From Bacteroidota bacterium (lineage in GTDB: Bacteria > Bacteroidota > Bacteroidia > Chitinophagales > Chitinophagaceae): a DNA stretch of 6,987 bases. Below are positions 1 to 6,547 of the stretch, one piece after another; position 1 is the first letter of the stretch, and each line of letters begins with the position of its first letter. Under the pieces are notes generated by a model. It was not told the origin of the DNA. It did no database searches and saw nothing but the letters and a program-made list of their open reading frames with translations. The stretch lies in contig CANGUS010000096.1 in the NCBI GenBank assembly GCA_947457085.1, positions 1 through 6,987 on the forward strand, written 5' to 3'. Made by a program: the position numbers and the translations under genes.

Positions 1-1110
1 AATTGGAATTTTATTTACAAAATATGTTGCTTCATCTAATTTTAAAAATCCAAACTTTTGTTGGATTAAACATAAACCCACTCCAATGGTAGTTCCTAAA
101 ATAAGTCCAATGCCAATTATATAAAAACTACTGTAAAGAAATATGAATTGAATTTTCAAATTACTCATACCCAAAGACTTTAAAATACCAATCATTGGAG
201 TGCGTTCCAGAATAAGAATTAATAAAGCAGAAATCATATTAATTAATGCAATTATCATCATGATGATGATAATTATTTTTTCATTCATTTTCATCATCTC
301 AAGCCACGAAAACACATTGCCAAATCGTTTCTCGAGCGAGTATATTTCTAAAGGCGATTCTAAATATTGATTAAATATTTCTTTTTCAACTTGCAAGCTG
401 TTTTTTATATCATCTAGGGTAATTTCATATCCCTGAATCAAATCATTGGATTCTTTATTTAAATGATTAATCAATCGATAGTCGCACAATGCAAATGATT
501 TATCATATTCTTCTAATCCAGTATTGAAAATGCCAACAATCAAAACTTTTCTTGCTCTGGGAACATCATTTAATCCAGAAAAAAAATATAAAATAACTCG
601 GTCGTTTAATTTTAAATCAAATCGAGCTGCCATTGTTTTTGACACTACTATTTCATTTGAAAAACTGTCTTTTTGAAATCTTATTGGTCTGCCTTCTACT
701 AGAAATTGTTCAACTGTTTTAAAGCCACTTGCATTATTTAGTCCTTTAAGTACAATGCCTTCAATTCCATCATTTGTTTTTATAATGCAAGATTGTAGGG
801 CATATGCTTGTACCCCTATCACATGAGCTGTGTTTTTTAATTGCTTAACTAGAGTTGAATCGTAGAGGATTTTATCTGTATTAATAATATTGGATGGATC
901 AGGAGAAAAATTAGTGATGTTAAGGTGTCCCCAGCAGTCATAAAATTTTTGACTAATATGTTCCTGGTAACCCCGAGTGATAGCAGATCCTATTATCATT
1001 ACGGAAACACTTAATGCAATGGCTAGTATTGCTATACGAGAAATGAATAACGAGAACGATTTTTTCTCATAAACAGCTATTTTCTTTGCAATAAGTATAG
1101 ATAAATTCAT
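1..1110 (-). CDS. LolC/LolE-type ABC transporter permease, C-terminus cut by window start
   Basis: Inner-membrane permease of the FtsX/MacB fold. Family members work with an ATPase partner to lift lipoproteins from the inner membrane, or to do similar mechanical work on envelope substrates. I translated 370 codons from the ATG at 1110; the frame is open to base 1. Visible parts are a short cytoplasmic N-terminus starting MNLSILIAKK, a first membrane helix at about residues 20-45, a large periplasmic domain at about 46-275, a second helix at about 279-301, the cytoplasmic coupling motif ERTPMIGILKSLGMS (about 302-316), and a third helix at about 322-350. The fragment ends just after LDEATYFVNKIPI, which in this family comes shortly before the last membrane helix. 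I estimate about 40-50 residues are missing. No ATPase gene is visible. LolC/E assignment is by fold and motif; another FtsX-like permease is possible. The upstream terminator suggests its own transcription start. Confidence 0.85.
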   Translation of the reverse strand, partial: MNLSILIAKKIAVYEKKSFSLFISRIAILAIALSVSVMIIGSAITRGYQEHISQKFYDCWGHLNITNFSPDPSNIINTDKILYDSTLVKQLKNTAHVIGVQAYALQSCIIKTNDGIEGIVLKGLNNASGFKTVEQFLVEGRPIRFQKDSFSNEIVVSKTMAARFDLKLNDRVILYFFSGLNDVPRARKVLIVGIFNTGLEEYDKSFALCDYRLINHLNKESNDLIQGYEITLDDIKNSLQVEKEIFNQYLESPLEIYSLEKRFGNVFSWLEMMKMNEKIIIIIMMIIALINMISALLILILERTPMIGILKSLGMSNLKIQFIFLYSSFYIIGIGLILGTTIGVGLCLIQQKFGFLKLDEATYFVNKIPI

Positions 1111-1145
1111 GCTTTCAATCAAAGTAACAAAAAAATATAGATATA

Positions 1146-1178
1146 AAAAAAGCTACATTGAAAAAATGTAGCTTTTTT
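1146..1178 (-). terminator. Intrinsic terminator of the DUF1573 pair
   Basis: A perfect inverted repeat has arms AAAAAAGCTACAT (1146-1158) and ATGTAGCTTTTTT (1166-1178) around a 7-base loop. Read on the minus strand, the GC-containing stem is followed by a run of T and then ATAT, the form of a Rho-independent terminator. It begins 18 bases after the stop codon of the DUF1573 gene at 1197-1622 and lies 35 bases before the start of the permease. The symmetric A and T flanks could let it act in both directions, but no plus-strand gene ends here. The structure is seen directly; termination is inferred. Confidence 0.85.
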
Positions 1179-1196
1179 AAGAAAATATTAAATTAA

Positions 1197-1622
1197 TTAA
1201 TGTTTTACAGGAGCACTTTCTACTGGTTGTCCTGGGGTTACATTTCCTTTAATATATATTTCATAACGTTCTTTATCACATTTAGCATTTGAAGCGATAT
1301 AAACAGTTTTGTTAAATCCTCCTTGTCTGCCTTGTGTGTTATATTTTACCGAAATTTTACCTGATTTACCTGGTGCAATTGGCTCTTTTGTCCAATCTGG
1401 AGTAGTGCAACCACAAGAAGCAGAACAACTTTGAATAATTAAAGGTTCTCTACCTGTATTTGTAAATACAAAATCGTAAGACGCGATTGGTCCCTCTTTT
1501 ATGTTCCCAAAATCATGTGTTTCACTAGTAAATTTAAAAACAGGTGCATTGGGATTGTTGTTTTGCGCTTTTGCTCCTAAGCAAGCGAAAATAAAAAGTG
1601 TAATTGCGAATATATTTTTCAT
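1197..1622 (-). CDS. Secreted DUF1573 domain protein (paralogue 1, short form)
   Basis: A 141-residue exported protein with a signal peptide (MKNIFAITLFIFACLGAKAQ, likely cut after residue 20) and one DUF1573 domain at about residues 28-128. DUF1573 is an immunoglobulin-like beta-sandwich related to ASH/Hydin-type domains, very common in Bacteroidota envelope proteins. Its molecular function is not established. Hallmarks seen are HDFGNIKEG, the cysteine motif CSASCGCTTPDW, EPIAPGKSGKISVKYNTQGR and the terminal strand YEIYIKGNV. It has three cysteines in the central motif and another at SNAKCDKE, so a disulfide or metal site is possible. It lies 35 bases downstream of a longer paralogue with no terminator between, so the two are probably cotranscribed and end at the hairpin at 1146-1178. 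Domain identity is firm; function is unknown. Confidence 0.9.
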   Translation of the reverse strand: MKNIFAITLFIFACLGAKAQNNNPNAPVFKFTSETHDFGNIKEGPIASYDFVFTNTGREPLIIQSCSASCGCTTPDWTKEPIAPGKSGKISVKYNTQGRQGGFNKTVYIASNAKCDKERYEIYIKGNVTPGQPVESAPVKH

Positions 1623-1657
1623 CTATTAAATATTTTTATGTTGTAATGTGTTATGAA

Positions 1658-2212
1658 TTAATGTTTCATCATGCTGTTGTTGTTTGCCGGTACTGATGAT
1701 TCAGGTGCTTTTTCAACATTTCCAGAAATTTTAATTATTTTAGATCCAACATTAGAATTTACTGTGATTGTTTTTACAAAACTTCCTGGTCTTCCTTGTG
1801 TGTTGTATGTAGCTGAAACTTTGCCTGATTTTCCTGGCGCGATTGGTTCTTTTGTCCATGTTGGAGTAGTACAACCACATGAAGCTTGAACACCACTTAG
1901 TATAATTGGTTCTTTACCTATATTTTTAAATTCAAAATCATAACTAACAGCAGGACCTTCAGGTATCGTGCCAAATACATGCTCTTCAGTATTAAATTTC
2001 ATGCTTAAATCAGGATTTTGGTTAGGCGTTGTAGTTTGTACGGGAGCAGATTGTACAGCAGGAGCAGGGTTTGCCTTTGCTGGAGCAACTACCTTGTTTT
2101 GCATTTTTTCAGCAGATTTAGTAACTTTTTTAGAATCAGCTTTTTTGTTTTGTGCAAATGTCAATGTACTAAATAGTGCGAACGCGCTTAATAAAAATAT
2201 CGTTTTTTTCAT
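1658..2212 (-). CDS. Secreted DUF1573 domain protein (paralogue 2, with Lys/Ala/Pro linker)
   Basis: A 184-residue exported protein. It has a signal peptide (MKKTIFLLSAFALFSTLTFAQ, likely cut near residue 20-21). A low-complexity segment at about 22-70 is first lysine-rich and then rich in Ala, Pro, Gln and Thr; it looks like a disordered tether. The DUF1573 domain is at about 70-168. Domain hallmarks are EHVFGTIPEGPAVSYDFEF, ASCGCTTPTWTKEPIAPGK and YNTQGRPGSFVKTI. It is closely similar to the gene immediately downstream, including the shared block TKEPIAPGKSGK and similar last codons (MMKH against PVKH), so the pair arose by tandem duplication. It lacks the first cysteine of the paralogue's CxxxCGC motif. 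As the promoter-proximal gene it probably leads the two-gene transcript. Biological role is unknown. Confidence 0.9.
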   Translation of the reverse strand: MKKTIFLLSAFALFSTLTFAQNKKADSKKVTKSAEKMQNKVVAPAKANPAPAVQSAPVQTTTPNQNPDLSMKFNTEEHVFGTIPEGPAVSYDFEFKNIGKEPIILSGVQASCGCTTPTWTKEPIAPGKSGKVSATYNTQGRPGSFVKTITVNSNVGSKIIKISGNVEKAPESSVPANNNSMMKH

Positions 2213-2241
2213 TGTAAATGTTTTTAATGTTATTTCTAGAC

Positions 2242-2271
2242 CAAAAATATATCTAAAGGTTTAAATAGAAA
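2242..2271 (-). promoter_or_regulatory. Candidate Bacteroidota promoter for the DUF1573 genes
   Basis: On the minus strand, TATTTTTG (2249 down to 2242) matches the Bacteroidota -7 consensus TAnnTTTG. TTTC (2271 to 2268) lies 18 bases upstream where a -33 TTTG would be expected, one mismatch. The -7 element is 29 bases before the start codon at 2212. In AT-rich DNA such a match can arise by chance, so this is a position-supported prediction only. Confidence 0.5.
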
Positions 2272-2279
2272 TTTTTTCT

Positions 2280-2300
2280 CAGTTAAGCCATCGTTAACTG
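2280..2300. repeat. 7-7-7 inverted repeat, possible operator
   Basis: CAGTTAA (2280-2286) and TTAACTG (2294-2300) are perfect inverted arms around the 7-base spacer GCCATCG. The dyad lies between the two divergent candidate promoters, 8 bases beyond the minus-strand -33-like element and 37 bases before the plus-strand one. A further TTAAC occurs just to the right, at 2310-2314. No T-run follows on either side, so it does not look like a terminator. Symmetry and location fit a binding site for a dimeric regulator; no regulator gene is in the window. Confidence 0.4.
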
Positions 2301-2337
2301 CATTGTCTTTAACAAGGAATTTTAATTTACAAATTTA

Positions 2338-2369
2338 TTGTGAATAGACGTTTTAGTATAGTATTTTTG
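2338..2369 (+). promoter_or_regulatory. Candidate Bacteroidota promoter for the E1 gene
   Basis: TATTTTTG at 2362-2369 matches the -7 consensus TAnnTTTG, and TTG at 2338-2340 sits 21 bases upstream as a -33-like element. Transcription would start near 2375, giving a leader of about 30 bases before the ATG at 2407. The -7 octamer is identical to the one on the opposite strand at 2242-2249. Prediction from motif and position only. Confidence 0.5.
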
Positions 2370-2389
2370 TATTTTTAAAATACACTATA
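2357..2389. repeat. AT-rich dyad over the E1 promoter and leader
   Basis: GTATTTT (2361-2367) and AAAATAC (2377-2383) are perfect inverted arms around a 9-base loop. The symmetry extends outward as TATA (2357-2360) against TATA (2386-2389) with a two-base bulge. It covers the proposed -7 element and transcription start. It could be an operator, a melting-prone region or chance symmetry of AT-rich DNA. Confidence 0.3.
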
Positions 2390-2406
2390 TATTATAATTG
2401 TTTACA

Positions 2407-4785
2407 ATGACGAATGCCCTAAATACAGAAAAGATATCATTTCAAGATTTTAAAGAAGAAGTTTTAAACGACTACAGAACGGCAGTAGAAAGCCGTGAAG
2501 CAAGTCTTTTAGGACGTAAAGAAGTATTGACTGGTAAAGCTAAATTTGGAATTTTTGGTGATGGAAAAGAAGTTGCACAAATTGCGATGGCAAAAGTATT
2601 TCAAGAAGGGGATTTTCGTTCTGGATATTATCGTGATCAAACTTTTATGTTTTCAAGTGGAATGAGCACTATAGAAAATTTCTTTTCTCAATTATATGCG
2701 AATCCTGATGTTCAAGCAGAGCCAAGCAGTGCTGGTCGTCAAATGAATGGGCACTATGGAACTCGTTTTTTAGATGAAAATGGCCTGTTTAAAGATTTGA
2801 CAAAAACTAAAAATTGTAGCTCAGATATTTCACCTACTGCTGGTCAGATGGTTCGTGGTTTAGGTTTAGCTTTTGCCTCTAAATTATATCGCAAACATGA
2901 GGAGTTATTGAAAGATTCTAAATTTTCAAAAAATGGAAATGAAGTTTGTTTTACAACTATTGGCGATGCATCAACCAGTGAAGGATTATTTTGGGAAACA
3001 ATGAATGCTGCTGGTGTTTTAAAAATTCCTTTAGCCGTTTTTTGTTGGGATGATGGATATGGGATTTCAGTTCCTAGAAAATACCAAACTACCAAAAATT
3101 CTATTTCTGAATTGTTAAGTGGATTTCAATATGACGAACAATTAGGGGGTGTAAATATTTACAAAGTAAAAGGTTGGGACTATGCTTCAATGTGTGAAGT
3201 TTTCAAAAAAGGAATCGAACATGTGCGAGAAAATCATGTCCCATGTATTTTCCATGTGCAAGAAATTACTCAACCCCAAGGCCATTCAACTTCAGGATCG
3301 CACGAACGCTACAAAAGTAAAGAGCGCTTAGAGTGGGAAAAAGAAATGGATTGTATTAAGAAATTGAAAGAATTCATTGTCGAATATACCATTGCAACAG
3401 AAGACGAATTGAATCAAATTGAAAATGAAGCTAAAGAAACTGTTCAAACAGCTAAGAAAAATGCATGGGAAAAATTCATTGCTCCAATAAAAAAACAAAT
3501 TGCAGACACTACACAGTTATGTAACAACATTGTTTTTGAAGGGAATGAACATGCAGAAAAAATTGCTTCTTATGTAAAAGAATTAAATGCTATTCGCGAA
3601 CCATTGCGCAAAGATGTAATGAAAACAATAGATAAAGTTTTGCGCATTGCAGGAAGTTCTTCAGCTACAGATAATTTACGAAGTTTTTATAAAGGCTTAA
3701 AAATGGATGCTAAAGACAAATACAATTCTACCTTGCATTCTATTTCTGAAAAACAAGTTTTAAAAGTTCAAGAAGTTAAGCCAATTTTTAATGAAGAGAC
3801 CTATTTGAATGGTTTTGAGATATTAAATAAATATTTTGATCATGTCTTAGCAACGAATCCTAAAGTTTTTGCTTTTGGAGAAGATGTAGGTAATATTGGT
3901 GACGTAAATCAAGGATTTGCTGGTTTGCAAGAAAAGCATGGTAATTGGAGAGTTTTTGATGCAGGAATTCGAGAAGCAACAATTATGGGTCAGGGTATCG
4001 GTATGGCCATGAGAGGTTTACGCCCTATTGCCGAAATTCAATATTTAGATTATCTATTATATGGCCTTCAACCATTGAGTGATGATGTGGCTACTATGCA
4101 ATGGAGAACTAAAGGTGGACAAAAATGTCCTTTGATTGTTAGAACTCGTGGTCATCGATTAGAAGGAGTATGGCATAGTGGATCGCCTATGGGAATGATT
4201 ATTAATGCACTTCGTGGAATTAATATCTGTGTGCCAAGAAACATGGTGCAAGCTGCAGGGATGTATTCAACTTTGCTTAAATCTGATGAACCAGCTGTGG
4301 TTGTTGAGTGTCTGAATGGGTATCGTTTAAAAGAAAAAATGCCATCTAATTTAACAGAATTTACTATTCCTTTAGGCGTTCCAGAGATTATAAACTCAGG
4401 TGATGATATTACCATTGTTTCTTATGGTTCTACTTTACGTATTATTCAAGAATCAATAAAAGAATATTTAGAACCAGCAGGAATTTCATGCGAGTTAGTG
4501 GATGTTCAAACACTATTGCCTTTCGATATAAATCATGTAATCATTGAATCATTAAAGAAAACAAATCGTATTATTTTTATTGATGAAGATGTGCCAGGTG
4601 GTGCTTCTGCTTTTATGTTCCAACAAGTAATGGAAATACAAGGTGGATATAAATGGTTAGATGTTGCTCCAAGAACAATGTCGGCACAAGCCCACAGACC
4701 AGCTTATGGAACAGATGGAGATTATTTTTCAAAACCTAATGCAGAAAATATTTCTGAAGTTATCATGGAGATGATGGCAGAATAA
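2407..4785 (+). CDS. Fused branched-chain 2-oxoacid dehydrogenase E1, alpha and beta subunits in one chain
   Basis: A 792-residue cytoplasmic thiamine-diphosphate enzyme. It decarboxylates a 2-oxoacid, most likely those from Val, Leu and Ile, and passes the acyl group to the lipoyl E2 partner to make branched acyl-CoAs. The E1-alpha part spans about residues 1-330. It has RQMNGHYG (about 111), a thiamine-diphosphate motif with GDA at 186-188 and DD at 215-216 followed by GYGIS, and the loop GHSTSGSHERYKS near 292-304. A helical linker at about 330-455 leads to E1-beta, with catalytic-type Glu492 in FGEDVG and RTRGHRLEGVWHSGSP (579-594). The C-terminal transketolase-like domain runs from about 666 to the end. 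The fused form is usual in Bacteroidota. I chose the ATG at 2407; an in-frame TTG at 2398 directly follows a TAA and is less likely. E2 and E3 are not in the window. Pyruvate as substrate cannot be excluded. Confidence 0.9.
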   Translation: MTNALNTEKISFQDFKEEVLNDYRTAVESREASLLGRKEVLTGKAKFGIFGDGKEVAQIAMAKVFQEGDFRSGYYRDQTFMFSSGMSTIENFFSQLYANPDVQAEPSSAGRQMNGHYGTRFLDENGLFKDLTKTKNCSSDISPTAGQMVRGLGLAFASKLYRKHEELLKDSKFSKNGNEVCFTTIGDASTSEGLFWETMNAAGVLKIPLAVFCWDDGYGISVPRKYQTTKNSISELLSGFQYDEQLGGVNIYKVKGWDYASMCEVFKKGIEHVRENHVPCIFHVQEITQPQGHSTSGSHERYKSKERLEWEKEMDCIKKLKEFIVEYTIATEDELNQIENEAKETVQTAKKNAWEKFIAPIKKQIADTTQLCNNIVFEGNEHAEKIASYVKELNAIREPLRKDVMKTIDKVLRIAGSSSATDNLRSFYKGLKMDAKDKYNSTLHSISEKQVLKVQEVKPIFNEETYLNGFEILNKYFDHVLATNPKVFAFGEDVGNIGDVNQGFAGLQEKHGNWRVFDAGIREATIMGQGIGMAMRGLRPIAEIQYLDYLLYGLQPLSDDVATMQWRTKGGQKCPLIVRTRGHRLEGVWHSGSPMGMIINALRGINICVPRNMVQAAGMYSTLLKSDEPAVVVECLNGYRLKEKMPSNLTEFTIPLGVPEIINSGDDITIVSYGSTLRIIQESIKEYLEPAGISCELVDVQTLLPFDINHVIIESLKKTNRIIFIDEDVPGGASAFMFQQVMEIQGGYKWLDVAPRTMSAQAHRPAYGTDGDYFSKPNAENISEVIMEMMAE

Positions 4786-4813
4786 TTGATTGTTCAATTC
4801 TTAAATTTTATGA

Positions 4814-5188
4814 ATGTATAAGAGCGCTAACGCAAATATTAATTTCTCTATTTTATTTTTTGTCCTGCTTATTTTATTTTCAGCTTGTAAAAAATCTGAT
4901 AAAAAAATGATAGTTGGAAAATGGCAAAATGAAATGGATTGGTTTGAGTATTTTGAAAATGGAACGTATGATTCTGGTAAAGACTTTTTAACAATCGTTC
5001 AAGGATATCAATATAGTATTGACGAAAATAAGCATGAACTAAATATGTACACTAATCAATCAGACAAGTCATATTATTTAAAATATAAGTTTATAGGTGA
5101 AGATACTTTGTCTGTAAGAAATTCACTGAGTACCGATACCACCATGATTAAATTTTACAGGGTAATTGAAAATAAAAAAGAGGAATAA
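4814..5188 (+). CDS. Small predicted lipoprotein of unknown function
   Basis: A 124-residue protein with a hydrophobic N-terminus (about residues 9-24) ending in the lipobox-like LFSAC. Cys25 would be lipidated after signal peptidase II cleavage, followed by KKSDKK. The mature part opens with MIVGKWQNE, then aromatic and polar strands and short turns. A G-K-W start after a lipobox is common in small lipocalin-like lipoproteins of Bacteroidota, which hints at a small beta-barrel; this is a weak inference. The start ATG overlaps another ATG at 4810 whose frame stops after two more codons, so 4814 is the start. It follows the E1 gene by 28 bases and precedes the methyltransferase by 6 bases, so it is probably cotranscribed with at least the latter. 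I do not recognise a named family. Confidence 0.75.
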   Translation: MYKSANANINFSILFFVLLILFSACKKSDKKMIVGKWQNEMDWFEYFENGTYDSGKDFLTIVQGYQYSIDENKHELNMYTNQSDKSYYLKYKFIGEDTLSVRNSLSTDTTMIKFYRVIENKKEE

Positions 5189-5194
5189 AGAAGA

Positions 5195-5869
5195 ATGAAT
5201 ACAGTAGAAGTGACAGACAGTTACAGACATAAAGGGTTAAGGCAACAACTCATTGATTCATTAAAAGAAAAAGGAATAACAGATGAGGTGGTGCTCAAAG
5301 CAATGAATAATATTCCTCGACACTATTTTTTAGATTTAGCTTTTGATAAAATTGCTTATGAAGATAGGGCGTTTTCAATAGGCGAAGGTCAAACAATTTC
5401 ACAACCGTATACAGTTGCTTATCAAACTCAATTATTACAAATCAATCAATTTGAAAAAGTACTCGAAATAGGCACAGGTAGTGTGTATCAAGCAACAGTT
5501 TTAGCAGAATTGGGTGCAAAAGTTTTCACCATTGAGCGACAAAAAAATTTGTTTGAAAAAAATAAAAAGTCATATCCTTTCCTTTCAAAATATAGAAATA
5601 TTAAATTTTTTTATGGAGATGGTTATTTAGGCTTGCCTCAATATGCTCCTTTTGATAAAATTATAATTACAGCGGCAGCACCCTTTATTCCAGAAAAATT
5701 AGTAGCGCAATTAAAACCAGGTGGACTATTTGTTTTGCCTTTAGGAGATGATGAAAATGCAAGTCAACAAATTATGACTCGAATTAAAAAAGAGCTTGAT
5801 GGTACGTTGACAATTGAAGAATTTGAAAACTGTAGTTTTGTACCCATGCTAAGTGGTCGTCAAAAGTAA
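5195..5869 (+). CDS. pcm: Protein-L-isoaspartate O-methyltransferase
   Basis: A 224-residue cytoplasmic repair enzyme. It transfers a methyl group from S-adenosylmethionine to isoaspartyl residues in aged proteins, allowing their return to normal aspartate. Seen in order are the substrate-side motif IGEGQTISQPY (62-72), the SAM motif I VLEIGTGSVYQA (89-100), the acidic ribose-binding Glu114 in FTIER, GDGYLGLP (141-148), APFDKIIITAAAP (151-163) and LKPGGLFVLPLG (173-184). Length is normal for the bacterial family. The usual family motif is GTGSGYQ; here residue 97 is Val in place of the last Gly. The start at 5195 is supported by the 6-base gap from the lipoprotein stop and a purine-rich AGAGGA about 10 bases upstream. 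It is likely cotranscribed with the lipoprotein and converges on the adenosyltransferase gene. Confidence 0.92.
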   Translation: MNTVEVTDSYRHKGLRQQLIDSLKEKGITDEVVLKAMNNIPRHYFLDLAFDKIAYEDRAFSIGEGQTISQPYTVAYQTQLLQINQFEKVLEIGTGSVYQATVLAELGAKVFTIERQKNLFEKNKKSYPFLSKYRNIKFFYGDGYLGLPQYAPFDKIIITAAAPFIPEKLVAQLKPGGLFVLPLGDDENASQQIMTRIKKELDGTLTIEEFENCSFVPMLSGRQK

Positions 5870-5885
5870 AAAATATATAATCTTG

Positions 5886-5910
5886 TTTGGGGGTTATTTT
5901 CCCTCCCAAA
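5886..5910. terminator. Candidate terminator between convergent genes
   Basis: TTTGGGGG (5886-5893) can pair with CTCCCAAA (5903-5910) with one G-T wobble, around a 9-base loop. It starts 16 bases after the pcm stop and overlaps the final codons (W-E-G-K-stop) of the minus-strand adenosyltransferase. T-rich stretches follow in both directions but are interrupted: TTGTTTC then a T run further on for plus, and ATTATATATTTTTT after several bases for minus. It may terminate both transcripts; the imperfect T tracts keep confidence moderate. Confidence 0.45.
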
Positions 5911-6451
5911 TTGTTTCAATTCCCTTGTTTTTTGATAAAATAAAACGAGAAAGCACAAATAAATAATCCGATAGTCTATTTAAATAGATGATAACATAAT
6001 CTTCTAGGTGTTGACCTTCATCATGCATGGCTACACAAATTCGTTCTGCTCTTCTGCAAACACATCGTGCAATATGGCAAAATGAAGCTGTTTTATCTCC
6101 ACCTGGTAAAATGAAATTTTTCAAATCAGGTAATTCCTCATTCATATTATCCATAGCTTTTTCCAAATCTGATATTGAGTTTATTTCAAAATTGGGGATA
6201 TACATTTTAGTATCTTTTTCCGGATCGCAAGCTAAAGCGGAGCCGATAGTAAATAAATTATCTTGAATGTTTTTCAATAAAGTATTTACCCCTTCAAATT
6301 GAAAATGTGTATTGATAGTTCCTATCCAAGAGTTTAATTCATCCACTGTTCCATAAGCCTCAATTCGAATAGCTGCTTTTGAAATTCTCGTACCTCCAAT
6401 TAATCCTGTAGTACCTTTGTCGCCTGTTTTTGTATATATTTTGAATGACAC
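5894..6451 (-). CDS. PduO-type cob(I)yrinic acid a,c-diamide adenosyltransferase
   Basis: A 185-residue cytoplasmic enzyme that transfers the 5'-deoxyadenosyl group of ATP to reduced cobalamin, making coenzyme B12. The N-terminal ATP-binding motif YTKTGDKGTTGLIGGTR (6-22) is followed by RIEAYGTVDELNSWIG (29-44). FILPGG (113-118), HIARCVCRRAER (126-137) and NRLSDYLFVLSR (158-169) complete the helical-bundle signature. Length is normal. The start is GTG at 6451-6449: an in-frame TAA lies directly before it, so no upstream start is possible, and the conserved KIYTKTGD begins at residue 4. The likely client is methylmalonyl-CoA mutase or another B12 enzyme elsewhere. It may be read from a promoter in the 96-base gap or together with the upstream thioredoxin-like gene. 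No cobalamin riboswitch fits in the gap. Confidence 0.92.
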   Translation of the reverse strand: MSFKIYTKTGDKGTTGLIGGTRISKAAIRIEAYGTVDELNSWIGTINTHFQFEGVNTLLKNIQDNLFTIGSALACDPEKDTKMYIPNFEINSISDLEKAMDNMNEELPDLKNFILPGGDKTASFCHIARCVCRRAERICVAMHDEGQHLEDYVIIYLNRLSDYLFVLSRFILSKNKGIETIWEGK

Positions 6452-6547
6452 TTATTTCGTTTTATTACTTATTTTTCAATATTGAGTATAGCAACTAATT
6501 TGATTATTTTATGATTTGCAAAACAACAATAAAACAATAGATTAACC

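Noticed and set aside
251..273. Near-palindromic ATC/GAT run inside the permease gene
   Set aside because: It encodes the Ile/Met-rich second membrane helix; the symmetry follows from ATC and ATG codon use and needs no other explanation.
1111..1145. TTACTTTG as a -7 element for the permease gene
   Set aside because: It misses the key A of TAnnTTTG, lies too near the start codon and has no -33 partner outside the terminator stem.
1671..2264. Plus-strand open frames opposite the longer DUF1573 gene
   Set aside because: They are antisense to a well-supported gene with signal peptide and domain motifs, and their translations show no family signature.
4784..4799. Small hairpin AATTGA-TTGT-TCAATT just after the E1 stop
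   Set aside because: Only six AT-rich pairs and no T-run follows, so it does not look like a terminator; read-through into the lipoprotein gene is more likely.
6452..6547. Search for a promoter or cobalamin riboswitch before the adenosyltransferase gene
   Set aside because: No clean TAnnTTTG element was found (TTGTTTTG is one mismatch off with poor -33 spacing), and 96 bases are too short and lack the conserved elements of a B12 riboswitch.
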